Assembly: GCF_902859735.1 (NCBI RefSeq) | Contig: NZ_CADIJY010000001.1 | Coordinates: forward strand, 744,001 to 808,000 | Direction of reading: 5' to 3' | Length of the DNA stretch: 64,000 bases | DNA from: Achromobacter aegrifaciens | GTDB lineage: Bacteria > Pseudomonadota > Gammaproteobacteria > Burkholderiales > Burkholderiaceae_B | Program-made: the position numbers and the translations under genes | The notes under the pieces: generated by a model | Database searches by the model: none | The model's input: the letters and a program-made list of their open reading frames with translations, nothing else | What the model was told of the DNA's origin: nothing | In this document: piece after piece, positions 1 to 7,688 of the stretch | Numbering within the stretch: position 1 is the first letter of the stretch | Layout: every line of letters begins with the position of its first letter

Positions 1-1085
1 TGAGCGGCTTCAAGAGCAAGGAGTTCGGCGGCTCGGGCTACAACCAGATCGTGTTCGACGACAGCGACGGACAACTGCGCTTGCAGATCAAGAGCAGCCA
101 GGAAGCCAGCGAACTGAACCTGGGCCACCTGATTCATCAGGCCGGCAACTACCGCGGCGGACTGCGCGGCCTGGGCGCCGAGCTGCGCACCGACGCCTAC
201 GGCGCCGTGCGCGGCGGCGCGGGCGTGCTGCTCAGCACCTACGCCGGCACTGGCGCCAGCGCCGGCCCCGCAGGCGAGGCTGCGGGCTTGCAGGCGCTGG
301 CCAGCCAGGCCGACCAGATGGCGCGTTCGCTGGATGGCGTGGTCGGCGCGCACCAGGGCTTGCGCCTGGCGAGCGCGCTGGGCTCCAAGGGAGCGGAAGC
401 CAGCGTGCTGGACGACGGCAAGGCGCCTTTGGCCGCCATGCATCGCGCCGTGTCCGGCACCGTCGCAGGCGAAAGCCTGGATGGTGCGCGTAGCGACGCT
501 TCGGCCAAGCACACCCAGGCGGCCGAGGGCAAGGTGCCGCACCTGACCGATCCGGTCGTGTTCATGGCCGCGCGCGCGGGACTGGCGCAGGTCGCCGGCC
601 AACACATGCAATACACCGCCGGCGAGACCGTGCACTGGTCGGCCGGCAAGGACCAGAACCTGGCCGTGATGGGCGCGCTGCGCGTGCACACCGGGCAGGG
701 CCTGGGCATCGTCGCCGGCCTGCAGCAGGGCGGCGCGGACTCCGGCCTGGACCTGATCTCCGCCACGGGCGACGTGCACGTCCAGGCCCAGCACGACATC
801 CTGCGCGTGCAGGCGCAGAAGGACATCACCATCGGCAGCGCGCAGACCAACGTCGAGTATGCCGCGCCCAAACGCATCCGCATCGCCACCGCGGCCGGCG
901 CCAGCATCGTGCTGGAAGGCGGCAACATCACGGTGACCGCGCCGGGGCGGATCGATGTGAAGACGGGGAACAAGCAGTTTGCGGGGCCGGACCGCATGCC
1001 TTACGCTTTTCCCCAGTTCACGGTCTGCAAACAATGCGTGCTGGACGCGCACGATGGCGTGCAGTCCATCACGGACAAGGCATGA
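1..1085 (+). CDS. vgrG: VgrG (TssI) spike protein, C-terminal part; 5' end outside window
   Basis: Open from the left edge (reading frame begins at base 3), so only about 360 C-terminal residues are present. The opening residues SGFKSKEFGGSGYNQ and the following FDDSDGQ are the VgrG segment that follows the gp5-like OB fold; the complete VgrG at 25399-28101 has the matching SGFKTQ...GGYNQLVHDD stretch. The later part (DISATGDVHVQAQHDI, VLEGGNITVTAPG) is the DUF2345 beta-helical spike. The C-terminus ends shortly after a Cys-x-x-Cys (VCKQCVLD), with no toxin domain. VgrG trimers cap the Hcp tube and carry effectors. The DUF4123 chaperone gene starts 13 bases downstream, so this VgrG probably carries the DUF2235 effector of this module. 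Confidence 0.93.
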   Translation, partial: SGFKSKEFGGSGYNQIVFDDSDGQLRLQIKSSQEASELNLGHLIHQAGNYRGGLRGLGAELRTDAYGAVRGGAGVLLSTYAGTGASAGPAGEAAGLQALASQADQMARSLDGVVGAHQGLRLASALGSKGAEASVLDDGKAPLAAMHRAVSGTVAGESLDGARSDASAKHTQAAEGKVPHLTDPVVFMAARAGLAQVAGQHMQYTAGETVHWSAGKDQNLAVMGALRVHTGQGLGIVAGLQQGGADSGLDLISATGDVHVQAQHDILRVQAQKDITIGSAQTNVEYAAPKRIRIATAAGASIVLEGGNITVTAPGRIDVKTGNKQFAGPDRMPYAFPQFTVCKQCVLDAHDGVQSITDKA

Positions 1086-1098
1086 GGCGGGCAAGCGC

Positions 1099-2058
1099 AT
1101 GACGGATTGGCAATCCCTGCTTGGCGAGACGTTGCGGCATGCTGAAATCAGCCGCATCGAAACGGGCGAGGCAATGCATGCCTATCTGCTCGTGGATTTC
1201 CGCAACCGCGCGGAGCTGGCCGCGCCAATCAAGAGCAGCGCTCAAGTCAGCCACGGTTCGGTCTGGCTGGGAACGGATCTGGCCGTATACGGTGAAATCG
1301 CGCCCCTGCTGATCGAAATAGACGATCTGACGCGTTTTGAACTGGGGCGCGACACGGACGGGCCATACACCTCTGAACTATTGCGGCTGCTGCGCAGGGT
1401 GTACGAGGCGGACGGTGGGCAGTTTGCGGTCACCCATATCCTGTCGCCCATGGCCCTGGCCGAACTAATGGCACATTGCGCGTACTACGGCGACTATGGC
1501 TTGCCGGACGGTCGCGAGTATTACCTGCACTTCTACGACAGCCGCATTCTGGACCGCGCTTTTCAGGTCTGGAGCGAAGCCGAGCGCGAGCGTTTCCTGG
1601 CGCCGCTGACGCTCATGCGCTATTTGCGCCGGGACGGTTCCATCGCCGAGTGGAAGGGCGGTGGAGAACGTGAATTGAGCGCTGCGGCGCTGCCGGCGCC
1701 ACAGCCGTTTACGTTGGCGCAGCATCAGGCGCTGCTGGATATGGATTATCCGGACAAGCTGACCCAACAAATCCGCCGCATCTATATGGGAGTTCTGGGC
1801 AGCGACCTGCGGCAGGACGAATTGCATGAGCAGGTGCTGGAGCAGATGGCGCGGGCGCGTGCCTACGGGATAGAAAGCGAGCGGGACATGCTGGACTATG
1901 TGGCGTGGGGTATCACAATATCGCCGCGTTTTGATGAACACGAGGTGATTCAGTCCGCGCTGCGCGCATTCAAGGGCTCTGGGCTGTCGCAGGCGCTGGA
2001 GGATGTGCCTGACGACGTGTGGGATGGATTGTTGCGGGAGAGGACGGGAAATGCGTAA
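1099..2058 (+). CDS. DUF4123 T6SS effector chaperone (Tap/TEC family)
   Basis: A 319-residue cytosolic protein. The N-terminal ~130 residues (HAYLLVDFRNRAELAAP, then LTRFELGRD and the FYDSRIL stretch) have the DUF4123 layout. These proteins act as adaptors that load a specific effector onto its VgrG and are not themselves injected. The start at 1099 is preferred over frames opening inside vgrG because it follows the vgrG stop by 13 bases and has a purine-rich GAGG upstream. It sits between vgrG and the effector, the standard place for such an adaptor. The stop overlaps the ATG of the next gene, indicating one transcript with coupled translation. A second DUF4123 gene at 28119 serves another module. 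Confidence 0.85.
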   Translation: MTDWQSLLGETLRHAEISRIETGEAMHAYLLVDFRNRAELAAPIKSSAQVSHGSVWLGTDLAVYGEIAPLLIEIDDLTRFELGRDTDGPYTSELLRLLRRVYEADGGQFAVTHILSPMALAELMAHCAYYGDYGLPDGREYYLHFYDSRILDRAFQVWSEAERERFLAPLTLMRYLRRDGSIAEWKGGGERELSAAALPAPQPFTLAQHQALLDMDYPDKLTQQIRRIYMGVLGSDLRQDELHEQVLEQMARARAYGIESERDMLDYVAWGITISPRFDEHEVIQSALRAFKGSGLSQALEDVPDDVWDGLLRERTGNA

Positions 2059-2830
2059 GGGCTTGATTGTCGTTCTGATGTGGCTGGGCTTGCTGGCGGG
2101 CTGCAATGGCGAGCCTACGTACCAAGGCGTGACCTTGGTTGCCTTCAACTACACACCTTGGGACCTTGACACCATTCAACTGACCGACAACGCAGGCCGC
2201 AGCGCCAGCTCGGGTGCGGTCGGCGTTGGCGGCGGAGAAGGGTCGGGTACGTGTTGCTACACGCTGAAAGGCACCGATTTCGTCGTGAAATGGAGCGGCG
2301 CCGACGGCGAAGAAGCGATCAAACATTTGTACGACGGCAAGCTCGACGAGGTGATCTTTCATAAGGAAACGAAGGTGCATTTCCCTGCGGCGCAGATTCC
2401 TTCGGGTGACGGTCCGTTGTACATGGAGTTGCACATCTATCCCGACGAGCACATGGAAATCGCATTGAGCCGAAAGTTGCTTGGGCAAACGCGTCTGCCG
2501 CTGGTTTCCGTCACGGATTGGCTTTATGCCGCTCATCGAGATGCGCTTCAGGGGTACAGGGATGGCTATGCGGTATTGAGGGCCGTGGGAAAGGTAGCGA
2601 GGACGGCTTGGATTGAATACCGTATTGAAGACAAGCGCGACATGCAGCAATACATGCTGCTGTATTTTACGGTTTCGCCAAATTTTGATCGAGATCCGAA
2701 GATTGCCGCAATGCTGGCCAAGCCGGGCCGCCAACCGGGCGACTTTGCCAAGGCTGTCGAGGCTATGCCTGAAGGAGAGATTGCACGTCTGAGGGCGGAA
2801 GAGAAGGCTTCAGGAGAGAAGAATGGTTGA
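2051..2830 (+). CDS. Lipoprotein, likely immunity protein of the adjacent Tle1-like effector
   Basis: A 259-residue protein with a lipoprotein signal: hydrophobic residues 5-16, lipobox LLAGC and lipidated Cys18. The body contains FNYTPWDL, a glycine-rich GVGGGEGSGTCCY segment and ELHIYPDEHMEIALS, which recall DUF3304/DUF2931 lipoproteins of unknown function (weak by eye). In known Tle-Tli phospholipase modules a periplasm-facing lipoprotein next to the effector is the immunity protein, and this gene lies immediately upstream of the effector with an 8-base overlap. The role as immunity is inference from context. The ATG at 2051 overlaps the preceding stop. The AT content of this gene and the next is visibly higher than in the core T6SS genes, suggesting module exchange. 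Confidence 0.65.
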   Translation: MRKGLIVVLMWLGLLAGCNGEPTYQGVTLVAFNYTPWDLDTIQLTDNAGRSASSGAVGVGGGEGSGTCCYTLKGTDFVVKWSGADGEEAIKHLYDGKLDEVIFHKETKVHFPAAQIPSGDGPLYMELHIYPDEHMEIALSRKLLGQTRLPLVSVTDWLYAAHRDALQGYRDGYAVLRAVGKVARTAWIEYRIEDKRDMQQYMLLYFTVSPNFDRDPKIAAMLAKPGRQPGDFAKAVEAMPEGEIARLRAEEKASGEKNG

Positions 2831-5141
2831 CAAAACCTCGGGTGGCCTGCCGCCGGAAGATCGTACGCCGGCTTCCGTATTGAAGAAGATGGCCGAGAAC
2901 GAAGCTGCGTATCCCAAGGACGATTGCCTGGAGTGCGGTGCGGTCATTCGGATCGGGTTCTTCTTTGATGGTTTCGGGCGCAGCCGGGACGTGGACCGGA
3001 ATGATCCGACGTTCTATTCGAACATTTGCAGGCTTTGGGAGGCACACTACATTCAGACGGATCTGGGGCGTCCCGAGAAGCAATTCTGGTTTCGCTTCTA
3101 TTACTCGGGACTGGGAACCGAGTTGAACGAGGATGCAAAAGAAAAGCAAGACGCCCTGATCTATGCGGCTACCGTCGCGGGCAGCAAGGCGCTGAGCGAA
3201 AGCGCCAAGAATCTTGGCAAGGCGGGCCAGAACATCGCCCGGCTGGATGAGATTCCTGAGCATGACGTTCTGAAGCGCTTACGAGCCGCGACGCAGAAGA
3301 TGATCAAGGAAGGCTCCTTCCAGCCTATGGTAAAGGCCTACAACGACGTAGTGAAGGACGTCAAAACGCTTCCCGACAAGGCTGTGCGGATATGGAATGC
3401 CTGGGATCCCGAACGCCTGGCAAATCGTGCGAAAGCCACGGTACAGGGGTTCTGGTCCGGCTTCAAGAGAAACCCCTTGAAGGTCGCATGGACTGCGGGA
3501 AAAGAGGTCGTCAAGACCACCGCGATGGAAGGGGTACCCGTGATCCGGGACAATGAGACGGTCGCCTATCTCATGGGAACAGGAGTCGACACTCGGGTCG
3601 ACGCCGCTCTACGTCAGCTCAAGGCAGCCCATGACGCGGTCAGCGCCGAGATGAACAATGTGCGGCGCATAGAGATCTCCGTGTTTGGCGCCGACCGTGG
3701 CGGTGTGATGGCTCGCCAATTCATCAACGACTTGGTCAAGAAGTATCGGCGTCGGAACGATCAAGACCTGGTGATGCCGGGGAAGGAGGGGGCTCCCGCT
3801 GCGGAGATCCGGATCCGGTTTCTTGGCCTGCTGGACTCCGTTTCCTCCATCATGGACGAGAGCACCTTCCTGGGATTCATGCCATTTACCGACTTGCTGA
3901 AGCAAACCCACAAGGACCGTGCCTTGACGGTGCCGGCCGCCGTGGAGAAGTGCGTTCACTTCGCAGCAGGCCATGAACTGCGCGCCAATCAGCGCATCGA
4001 CAGTCTGGAGAAGACTCGGGGCGAGCAGTATCTCTATCCAGGTTCCAGCGGCGATGTCACTGGAGTGAGTCCGGCAGGCTCCTTGGGTGCTCGCACGGAA
4101 CTCTCTCGGGTGCCCTTGCGCGATATGTTGCACCAAGCCCTGGCAAGCGGCGCAGCGATGTACAGCATGGAACAGCTCTTCAAGGTTCGGCCGCTGATCG
4201 CCATCAAATTTTCCCTGGCGTCACGCGTGGGGGAGGGGGCGCAGAGCTATGGCATCGCTGAACTGGTGGACGCATATCGCGGCGTGGTGAAGTATGAGAA
4301 AGGCATGGACTTCATTCCACACATGGAAGTATTCCTGCGGTGGCTCGCAGTGCGCTACCAGGATCCCGTCTTCAAAGCTGATATGTCGGATCCTGCCGAA
4401 AAATGGATCCAGGATCGCGATTTCTTCACTCCGGAGCAGGAATACAACGAAGAGTTCAGGCGCGTATCCATGCTGCCGCGCGAGGAACGCAACAAGCCCG
4501 AGAACACGGCTCGCCTGAAAGAGCTGGAAGCGCTCAAGGACGAACGTTGGAATCGTGCCGTCGCGAGCCGGGGCGAATTGCCGCCGCAGCGCTTCAAGCC
4601 GCTATGGCAACGCCTGGAAGCGGAGTATCTCGCGCTCGAAGACGCGGAACGCAAGGATGCCGAAGATGAACAGCGCAAGGAAGATTTTCGCCGCAAGAAT
4701 CCAAATACCGTGCAGGCCATGGAAAGAATGGAGCAGGATCTCCTGGACCAGCAGAACATGCGCAACGAGCTCATCACACGCGGCGGTGGCACGCTGACCG
4801 AAGAGGACAAGCCGAAAGATCCTTTCGCTGATATGAAAGCCAAGCGCGAAGTGCAAAAGCGCCTGCTCAACGTATGGCGCGAGGCGAGCGCCGGGACCAA
4901 CCCTTTGCCTCCTAAGGTCATGGCGCTGTTCGACTTCCTGGTGCATGACGCCATGTTGAGCAGCTGGCCCGATCATTTGCTGGCCAGCACTTCACTGTAT
5001 TTCCGCGTGCGGGACAAGGACATTTTTGGCAAGACCGACTTCAAGGCGGAACAAGCCAAGTTCAAGTCGGACAATGAGTCGGCATCGCGGGTTGATCAGA
5101 TGCGTGCCAATCTGGATGGAATGGCTCCGGTTCGTCCGTAG
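2823..5141 (+). CDS. DUF2235/Tle1-like T6SS effector with atypical nucleophile elbow
   Basis: A 772-residue protein of the DUF2235 alpha/beta-hydrolase family used by Tle1 T6SS phospholipase effectors. Seen: the N-terminal FFFDG strand-loop (Asp49), a SNICRL helix start, the elbow segment VFGADRGG at about 287-294, FLGLLDSV (Asp338), HELR near 385, and PGSSGDVTG (406-414) where family members usually have PGxHSDxGG. The elbow is G289-A-D291-R-G293, so the usual serine is replaced by Asp (codon GAC at 3693-3695). About 170 residues after residue 540 are charged and probably coiled-coil, ending in a small hydrophobic domain. AGGAGA precedes the ATG. Order vgrG, DUF4123, lipoprotein, effector fits a Tle module. 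Whether it hydrolyses lipids is uncertain because two active-site motifs deviate. Confidence 0.75.
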   Translation: MVDKTSGGLPPEDRTPASVLKKMAENEAAYPKDDCLECGAVIRIGFFFDGFGRSRDVDRNDPTFYSNICRLWEAHYIQTDLGRPEKQFWFRFYYSGLGTELNEDAKEKQDALIYAATVAGSKALSESAKNLGKAGQNIARLDEIPEHDVLKRLRAATQKMIKEGSFQPMVKAYNDVVKDVKTLPDKAVRIWNAWDPERLANRAKATVQGFWSGFKRNPLKVAWTAGKEVVKTTAMEGVPVIRDNETVAYLMGTGVDTRVDAALRQLKAAHDAVSAEMNNVRRIEISVFGADRGGVMARQFINDLVKKYRRRNDQDLVMPGKEGAPAAEIRIRFLGLLDSVSSIMDESTFLGFMPFTDLLKQTHKDRALTVPAAVEKCVHFAAGHELRANQRIDSLEKTRGEQYLYPGSSGDVTGVSPAGSLGARTELSRVPLRDMLHQALASGAAMYSMEQLFKVRPLIAIKFSLASRVGEGAQSYGIAELVDAYRGVVKYEKGMDFIPHMEVFLRWLAVRYQDPVFKADMSDPAEKWIQDRDFFTPEQEYNEEFRRVSMLPREERNKPENTARLKELEALKDERWNRAVASRGELPPQRFKPLWQRLEAEYLALEDAERKDAEDEQRKEDFRRKNPNTVQAMERMEQDLLDQQNMRNELITRGGGTLTEEDKPKDPFADMKAKREVQKRLLNVWREASAGTNPLPPKVMALFDFLVHDAMLSSWPDHLLASTSLYFRVRDKDIFGKTDFKAEQAKFKSDNESASRVDQMRANLDGMAPVRP

Positions 5142-5322
5142 CTGTGTCGGCGTCGGAAGCATCCGGCTTGGGTGATAGAGCATAGGGGATGAGCATGCCG
5201 CGAGAGCGTCGGGGACTCTAGCCAGCTCGCTTTGCGACAGCAACAGAAATGCCAGAGTCCGTGGATGCGCAGGAATCGGTGTGGAACCAGTGGCGACTGG
5301 GCAAGCCTATGATCAAAGTGGG

Positions 5323-5862
5323 ATGTCGAGGATGTCTGAGCGGAATCAGGGAAAGACAGGGCGCTCGCAACTCGGGCGGTTGGTCGCACTCGGTGTACTG
5401 GCGGTGATCGCCGTGGCGGCGGGGGCTTATGTCTACGTAGAGCGAAGCCAGACGCAAAATTTTCAACGAAGCGCGTTGGAAGGATCGGTGGCGGTCTACT
5501 CGTACAACTTTACGCAGTACGACGTGGCGTATTCGTTGATGCCTGGTCTGCGATGGATCGCCAGAGCGAATTCGGCCACAGGAAATAATGTGCAGTCATT
5601 CGGTTACAGGCCAGCTGCGCCTGATGCTCCGATGCAGATATCGTGGCGCTATGACTCTGGTCCTCAAGCAACGGGAGAGGGAGACTATCCATTTGTCGTG
5701 ATGCTTCCACAGCCACAGCGGCCAGCGGGCGCCGTGGTGCTGGAATTGCGTATCTATCCCGATGGCAAGGCTGCTGCGCGCTATGTCACGCGTCCGCTGG
5801 TATCGGATTTCAGCAACGTGGCCCCTGAGCTTCCGGGAAGCGATTGGGTGTCGAATCGATGA
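5323..5862 (+). CDS. Single-pass membrane-anchored protein, putative second immunity protein
   Basis: About 179 residues from the ATG at 5323 (a second ATG nine bases later is equally possible). One N-terminal transmembrane helix (LVALGVLAVIAVAAGAYVYV) anchors a periplasmic domain. The domain shares two landmarks with the lipoprotein at 2051-2830: YSYNFTQYDV versus FNYTPWDL, and ELRIYPDGKAAARYVTRPL versus ELHIYPDEHMEIALSRKLL. This suggests diverged copies of one fold with different anchors. It lies 180 bases after the effector and on the same strand. The likely job is protection against the same or a formerly present effector. No enzymatic motif is seen. Composition is AT-richer than the core T6SS genes. 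Confidence 0.55.
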   Translation: MSRMSERNQGKTGRSQLGRLVALGVLAVIAVAAGAYVYVERSQTQNFQRSALEGSVAVYSYNFTQYDVAYSLMPGLRWIARANSATGNNVQSFGYRPAAPDAPMQISWRYDSGPQATGEGDYPFVVMLPQPQRPAGAVVLELRIYPDGKAAARYVTRPLVSDFSNVAPELPGSDWVSNR

Positions 5863-5937
5863 TCACGTCAGAAGTCCGGACAGAGATAAACCTTGATGAA
5901 GCGGGTCATCGGAGAGCTTGATCCGTAGGAGACGGTT

Positions 5938-6294
5938 TTGCGTGAATTCGTCATGTGGTCCACCGACATGATCCTCTACGCCACAAAAGCCCTGGGTTTT
6001 GCGCTGCCCCTACTCTATCTCCTCGGGATCGCAGTCCACGTGCGCCCAAACCGTTTCGGAGCCCTGGGCTCCGCGGCATCGCGCAAATGGTTTGCCGTGT
6101 CCATGGTAGCCGTCTGGGCGTTTGCGGCCGTGGGTGCCCTGCTCGTCTATTACGTCGCCCGGAACTATGACCGTTGGTACGGGTATTTCCTGTTCTTTTT
6201 TCCCTACTATCTGGGACCGGCGCTGATTTTGTCCGTGATCGGCCTGTGGGTCCGGGACAGGTTGTGCAAGGGGGTGGTGAAGGACAATGCCTGA
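5938..6294 (+). CDS. Small three-helix inner-membrane protein
   Basis: A 118-residue protein with three hydrophobic segments (ALGFALPLLYLLGIAVHV, FAVSMVAVWAFAAVGALLVYYV, YLGPALILSVIGLWV). I do not recognise a family. The TTG start at 5938 is chosen because AGGAG at 5927-5931 lies six bases before it, while the in-frame ATG at 5953 would be too far from any ribosome binding site. It follows the putative immunity gene by 75 bases on the same strand. Its position in a T6SS effector module allows an immunity role, but nothing in the sequence proves that. Confidence 0.6.
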   Translation: MREFVMWSTDMILYATKALGFALPLLYLLGIAVHVRPNRFGALGSAASRKWFAVSMVAVWAFAAVGALLVYYVARNYDRWYGYFLFFFPYYLGPALILSVIGLWVRDRLCKGVVKDNA

Positions 6295-6314
6295 TGTGCC
6301 GCTAAAATCCCGCC

Positions 6315-6677
6315 ATGCTTCCGCCTCAAGTCCTCGTTGCCCTCATCGTCCTGATGCTCGCCGTCGTCATCCCGCTGTTCGCGGTGACGATCCAGCTAAG
6401 CCGTTTCATCCATTGGTCCTTCTGGGCCGACAAAACCACGCGCGGCGATCGGCCGCATTTCACGGGGCCGGTGCTGGCGCTGATCTTCAGCACCCTGGCC
6501 GCCAGCGATTTCGTGGGCTATGAACCCTTTCTGACGATCTCGGCGATGAATCCAGTGCCGATCGAGGCCAGGGCCTATTTCACCGTTGCGATGCTGGCGC
6601 TGGCTGTGTGGTGCTGGGCCTATGGGCGGTCGATCCGGGACCGCGTGCTGCGCATGATCGGGACCCGCGCGTCTTAG
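6315..6677 (+). CDS. Small membrane protein, paralogue of the next gene
   Basis: A 120-residue protein with an N-terminal transmembrane helix, a conserved middle (ADKTTRGDRPHFTGPVLAL, then EPFLTISAMNPVP), and two further hydrophobic stretches. It aligns by eye over its full length with the protein at 6697-7038. The family is unknown to me. The start ATG follows the preceding stop by 20 bases. Because it trails an effector-immunity module on the same strand, an immunity or membrane-stress role is possible, but this is inference only. Confidence 0.6.
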   Translation: MLPPQVLVALIVLMLAVVIPLFAVTIQLSRFIHWSFWADKTTRGDRPHFTGPVLALIFSTLAASDFVGYEPFLTISAMNPVPIEARAYFTVAMLALAVWCWAYGRSIRDRVLRMIGTRAS

Positions 6678-6696
6678 CGGGGGCCAGGGTTCACGC

Positions 6697-7038
6697 ATGA
6701 TGTCGATCTACGGCTTTCTTGCGTTGGGCGCCCTGGCATTGGCCATCTGCGTGCCGTTCGCCGCGACGGCGATACAGCTGATTCGCCTGCTGTGGTTCAT
6801 CACGGGCGACAAGGAGACGCGCGGCGCGCGTCCGCGCTTCACGGGCCTGGTGCTGGCGATGTTTTTCAGTTCGCTTGCGGCTACCGAACTACTGTCCGCG
6901 GAGCCATTCCTGACCCTGTCCCACCTGAATCCGGTGCCGCAGCAGCACCGGGTGGAATTCATGATCGCGATGCTGGCGCTGGCCCTCGCGGGCTGGATAT
7001 GGGGCGGCGCGATCTGGAACCGCCGGTCAGGCGGCTGA
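6697..7038 (+). CDS. Small membrane protein, paralogue of the preceding gene
   Basis: A 113-residue protein with the same plan as its upstream neighbour: N-terminal helix ending in AIQLIR, a loop with GDKETRGARPRFTGLVLAM, the motif EPFLTLSHLNPVP, and a C-terminal helix. The two genes are a tandem duplication that has diverged to roughly half identity in the loop. It ends 23 bases before the end of the convergent gene at 7062-7688, with no clear terminator between them. Function unknown; the location suggests an accessory role in the T6SS module. Confidence 0.6.
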   Translation: MMSIYGFLALGALALAICVPFAATAIQLIRLLWFITGDKETRGARPRFTGLVLAMFFSSLAATELLSAEPFLTLSHLNPVPQQHRVEFMIAMLALALAGWIWGGAIWNRRSGG

Positions 7039-7061
7039 GGCGGCCGCTGGAAACAGGGCGC

Positions 7062-7688
7062 CTACTTCGCCGCCTGCACTTCGATCTTCACCGTATTCGA
7101 GCGCACGCCGTTCGATTCGATATACACCTCGTAGACCGCCGGATCCTTGGGCAGCTGCACCTGCGCCGCCAGGTCGGTGCTGAACTGCGTGCCCACGCTG
7201 ATGCCGGGGCTGATGGGGATGCCCTTGGGCGGACGCGAGCTGGGGATCTCGTCCACTTCCATGCCGGGGCGTTTGCGCGGCTTGTATTCGTAGGCCACGC
7301 CTTCATAAACCGCCTTGGTCTGCGTATTGACGGCGACGAAGCGCGGCAGCTTCTGGTTCTGCGACACGGGAATGATGCCTTGCGCGCAGACCGGGATCAC
7401 CAGCGCGCCGGACGCCTGCGGACGTACGCGCGCGGGCGCGGCGATGTTGAGCTGGTCGTCGCTGCCATGGTTGGGCGGAATGCAGGCATGGTCGCGCACC
7501 GTGCCGATGGGGGCGGTGGCGAACGAGGGCGGGTCGATCCAGTCGGTGTTCATCGTGGTCTTCTGGGTATGTGGGGTGGGGCGCGCGGCGGTGGCGGCGC
7601 CAGGCGCGGCCATGGCCATCGCGGCCGCGAGCAGCAGGGCCAGCGCCGGCGCCACGCGGCGCCGCGCGTCAGAACGAGGGCCAGCCAT
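7062..7688 (-). CDS. Secreted protein, likely periplasmic immunity to the VgrG metalloprotease
   Basis: A 208-residue protein with an N-terminal RRR followed by a long alanine-rich hydrophobic stretch ending near GAATAA, read as a Sec signal peptide, so it acts in the periplasm. The mature part has two Cys (HACIPP and IPVCAQG) that could form a disulfide. Its ATG lies inside the last codons of the evolved vgrG (20-base overlap), indicating tight translational coupling. A known parallel is VgrG2b of Pseudomonas aeruginosa, whose metalloprotease domain is countered by a periplasmic protein encoded next to it. By context I infer that this protein neutralises the VgrG metalloprotease. No homologous family is recognised. 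An internal ATG before NTDWIDPP would remove the signal peptide and is less likely. Confidence 0.65.
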   Translation of the reverse strand: MAGPRSDARRRVAPALALLLAAAMAMAAPGAATAARPTPHTQKTTMNTDWIDPPSFATAPIGTVRDHACIPPNHGSDDQLNIAAPARVRPQASGALVIPVCAQGIIPVSQNQKLPRFVAVNTQTKAVYEGVAYEYKPRKRPGMEVDEIPSSRPPKGIPISPGISVGTQFSTDLAAQVQLPKDPAVYEVYIESNGVRSNTVKIEVQAAK

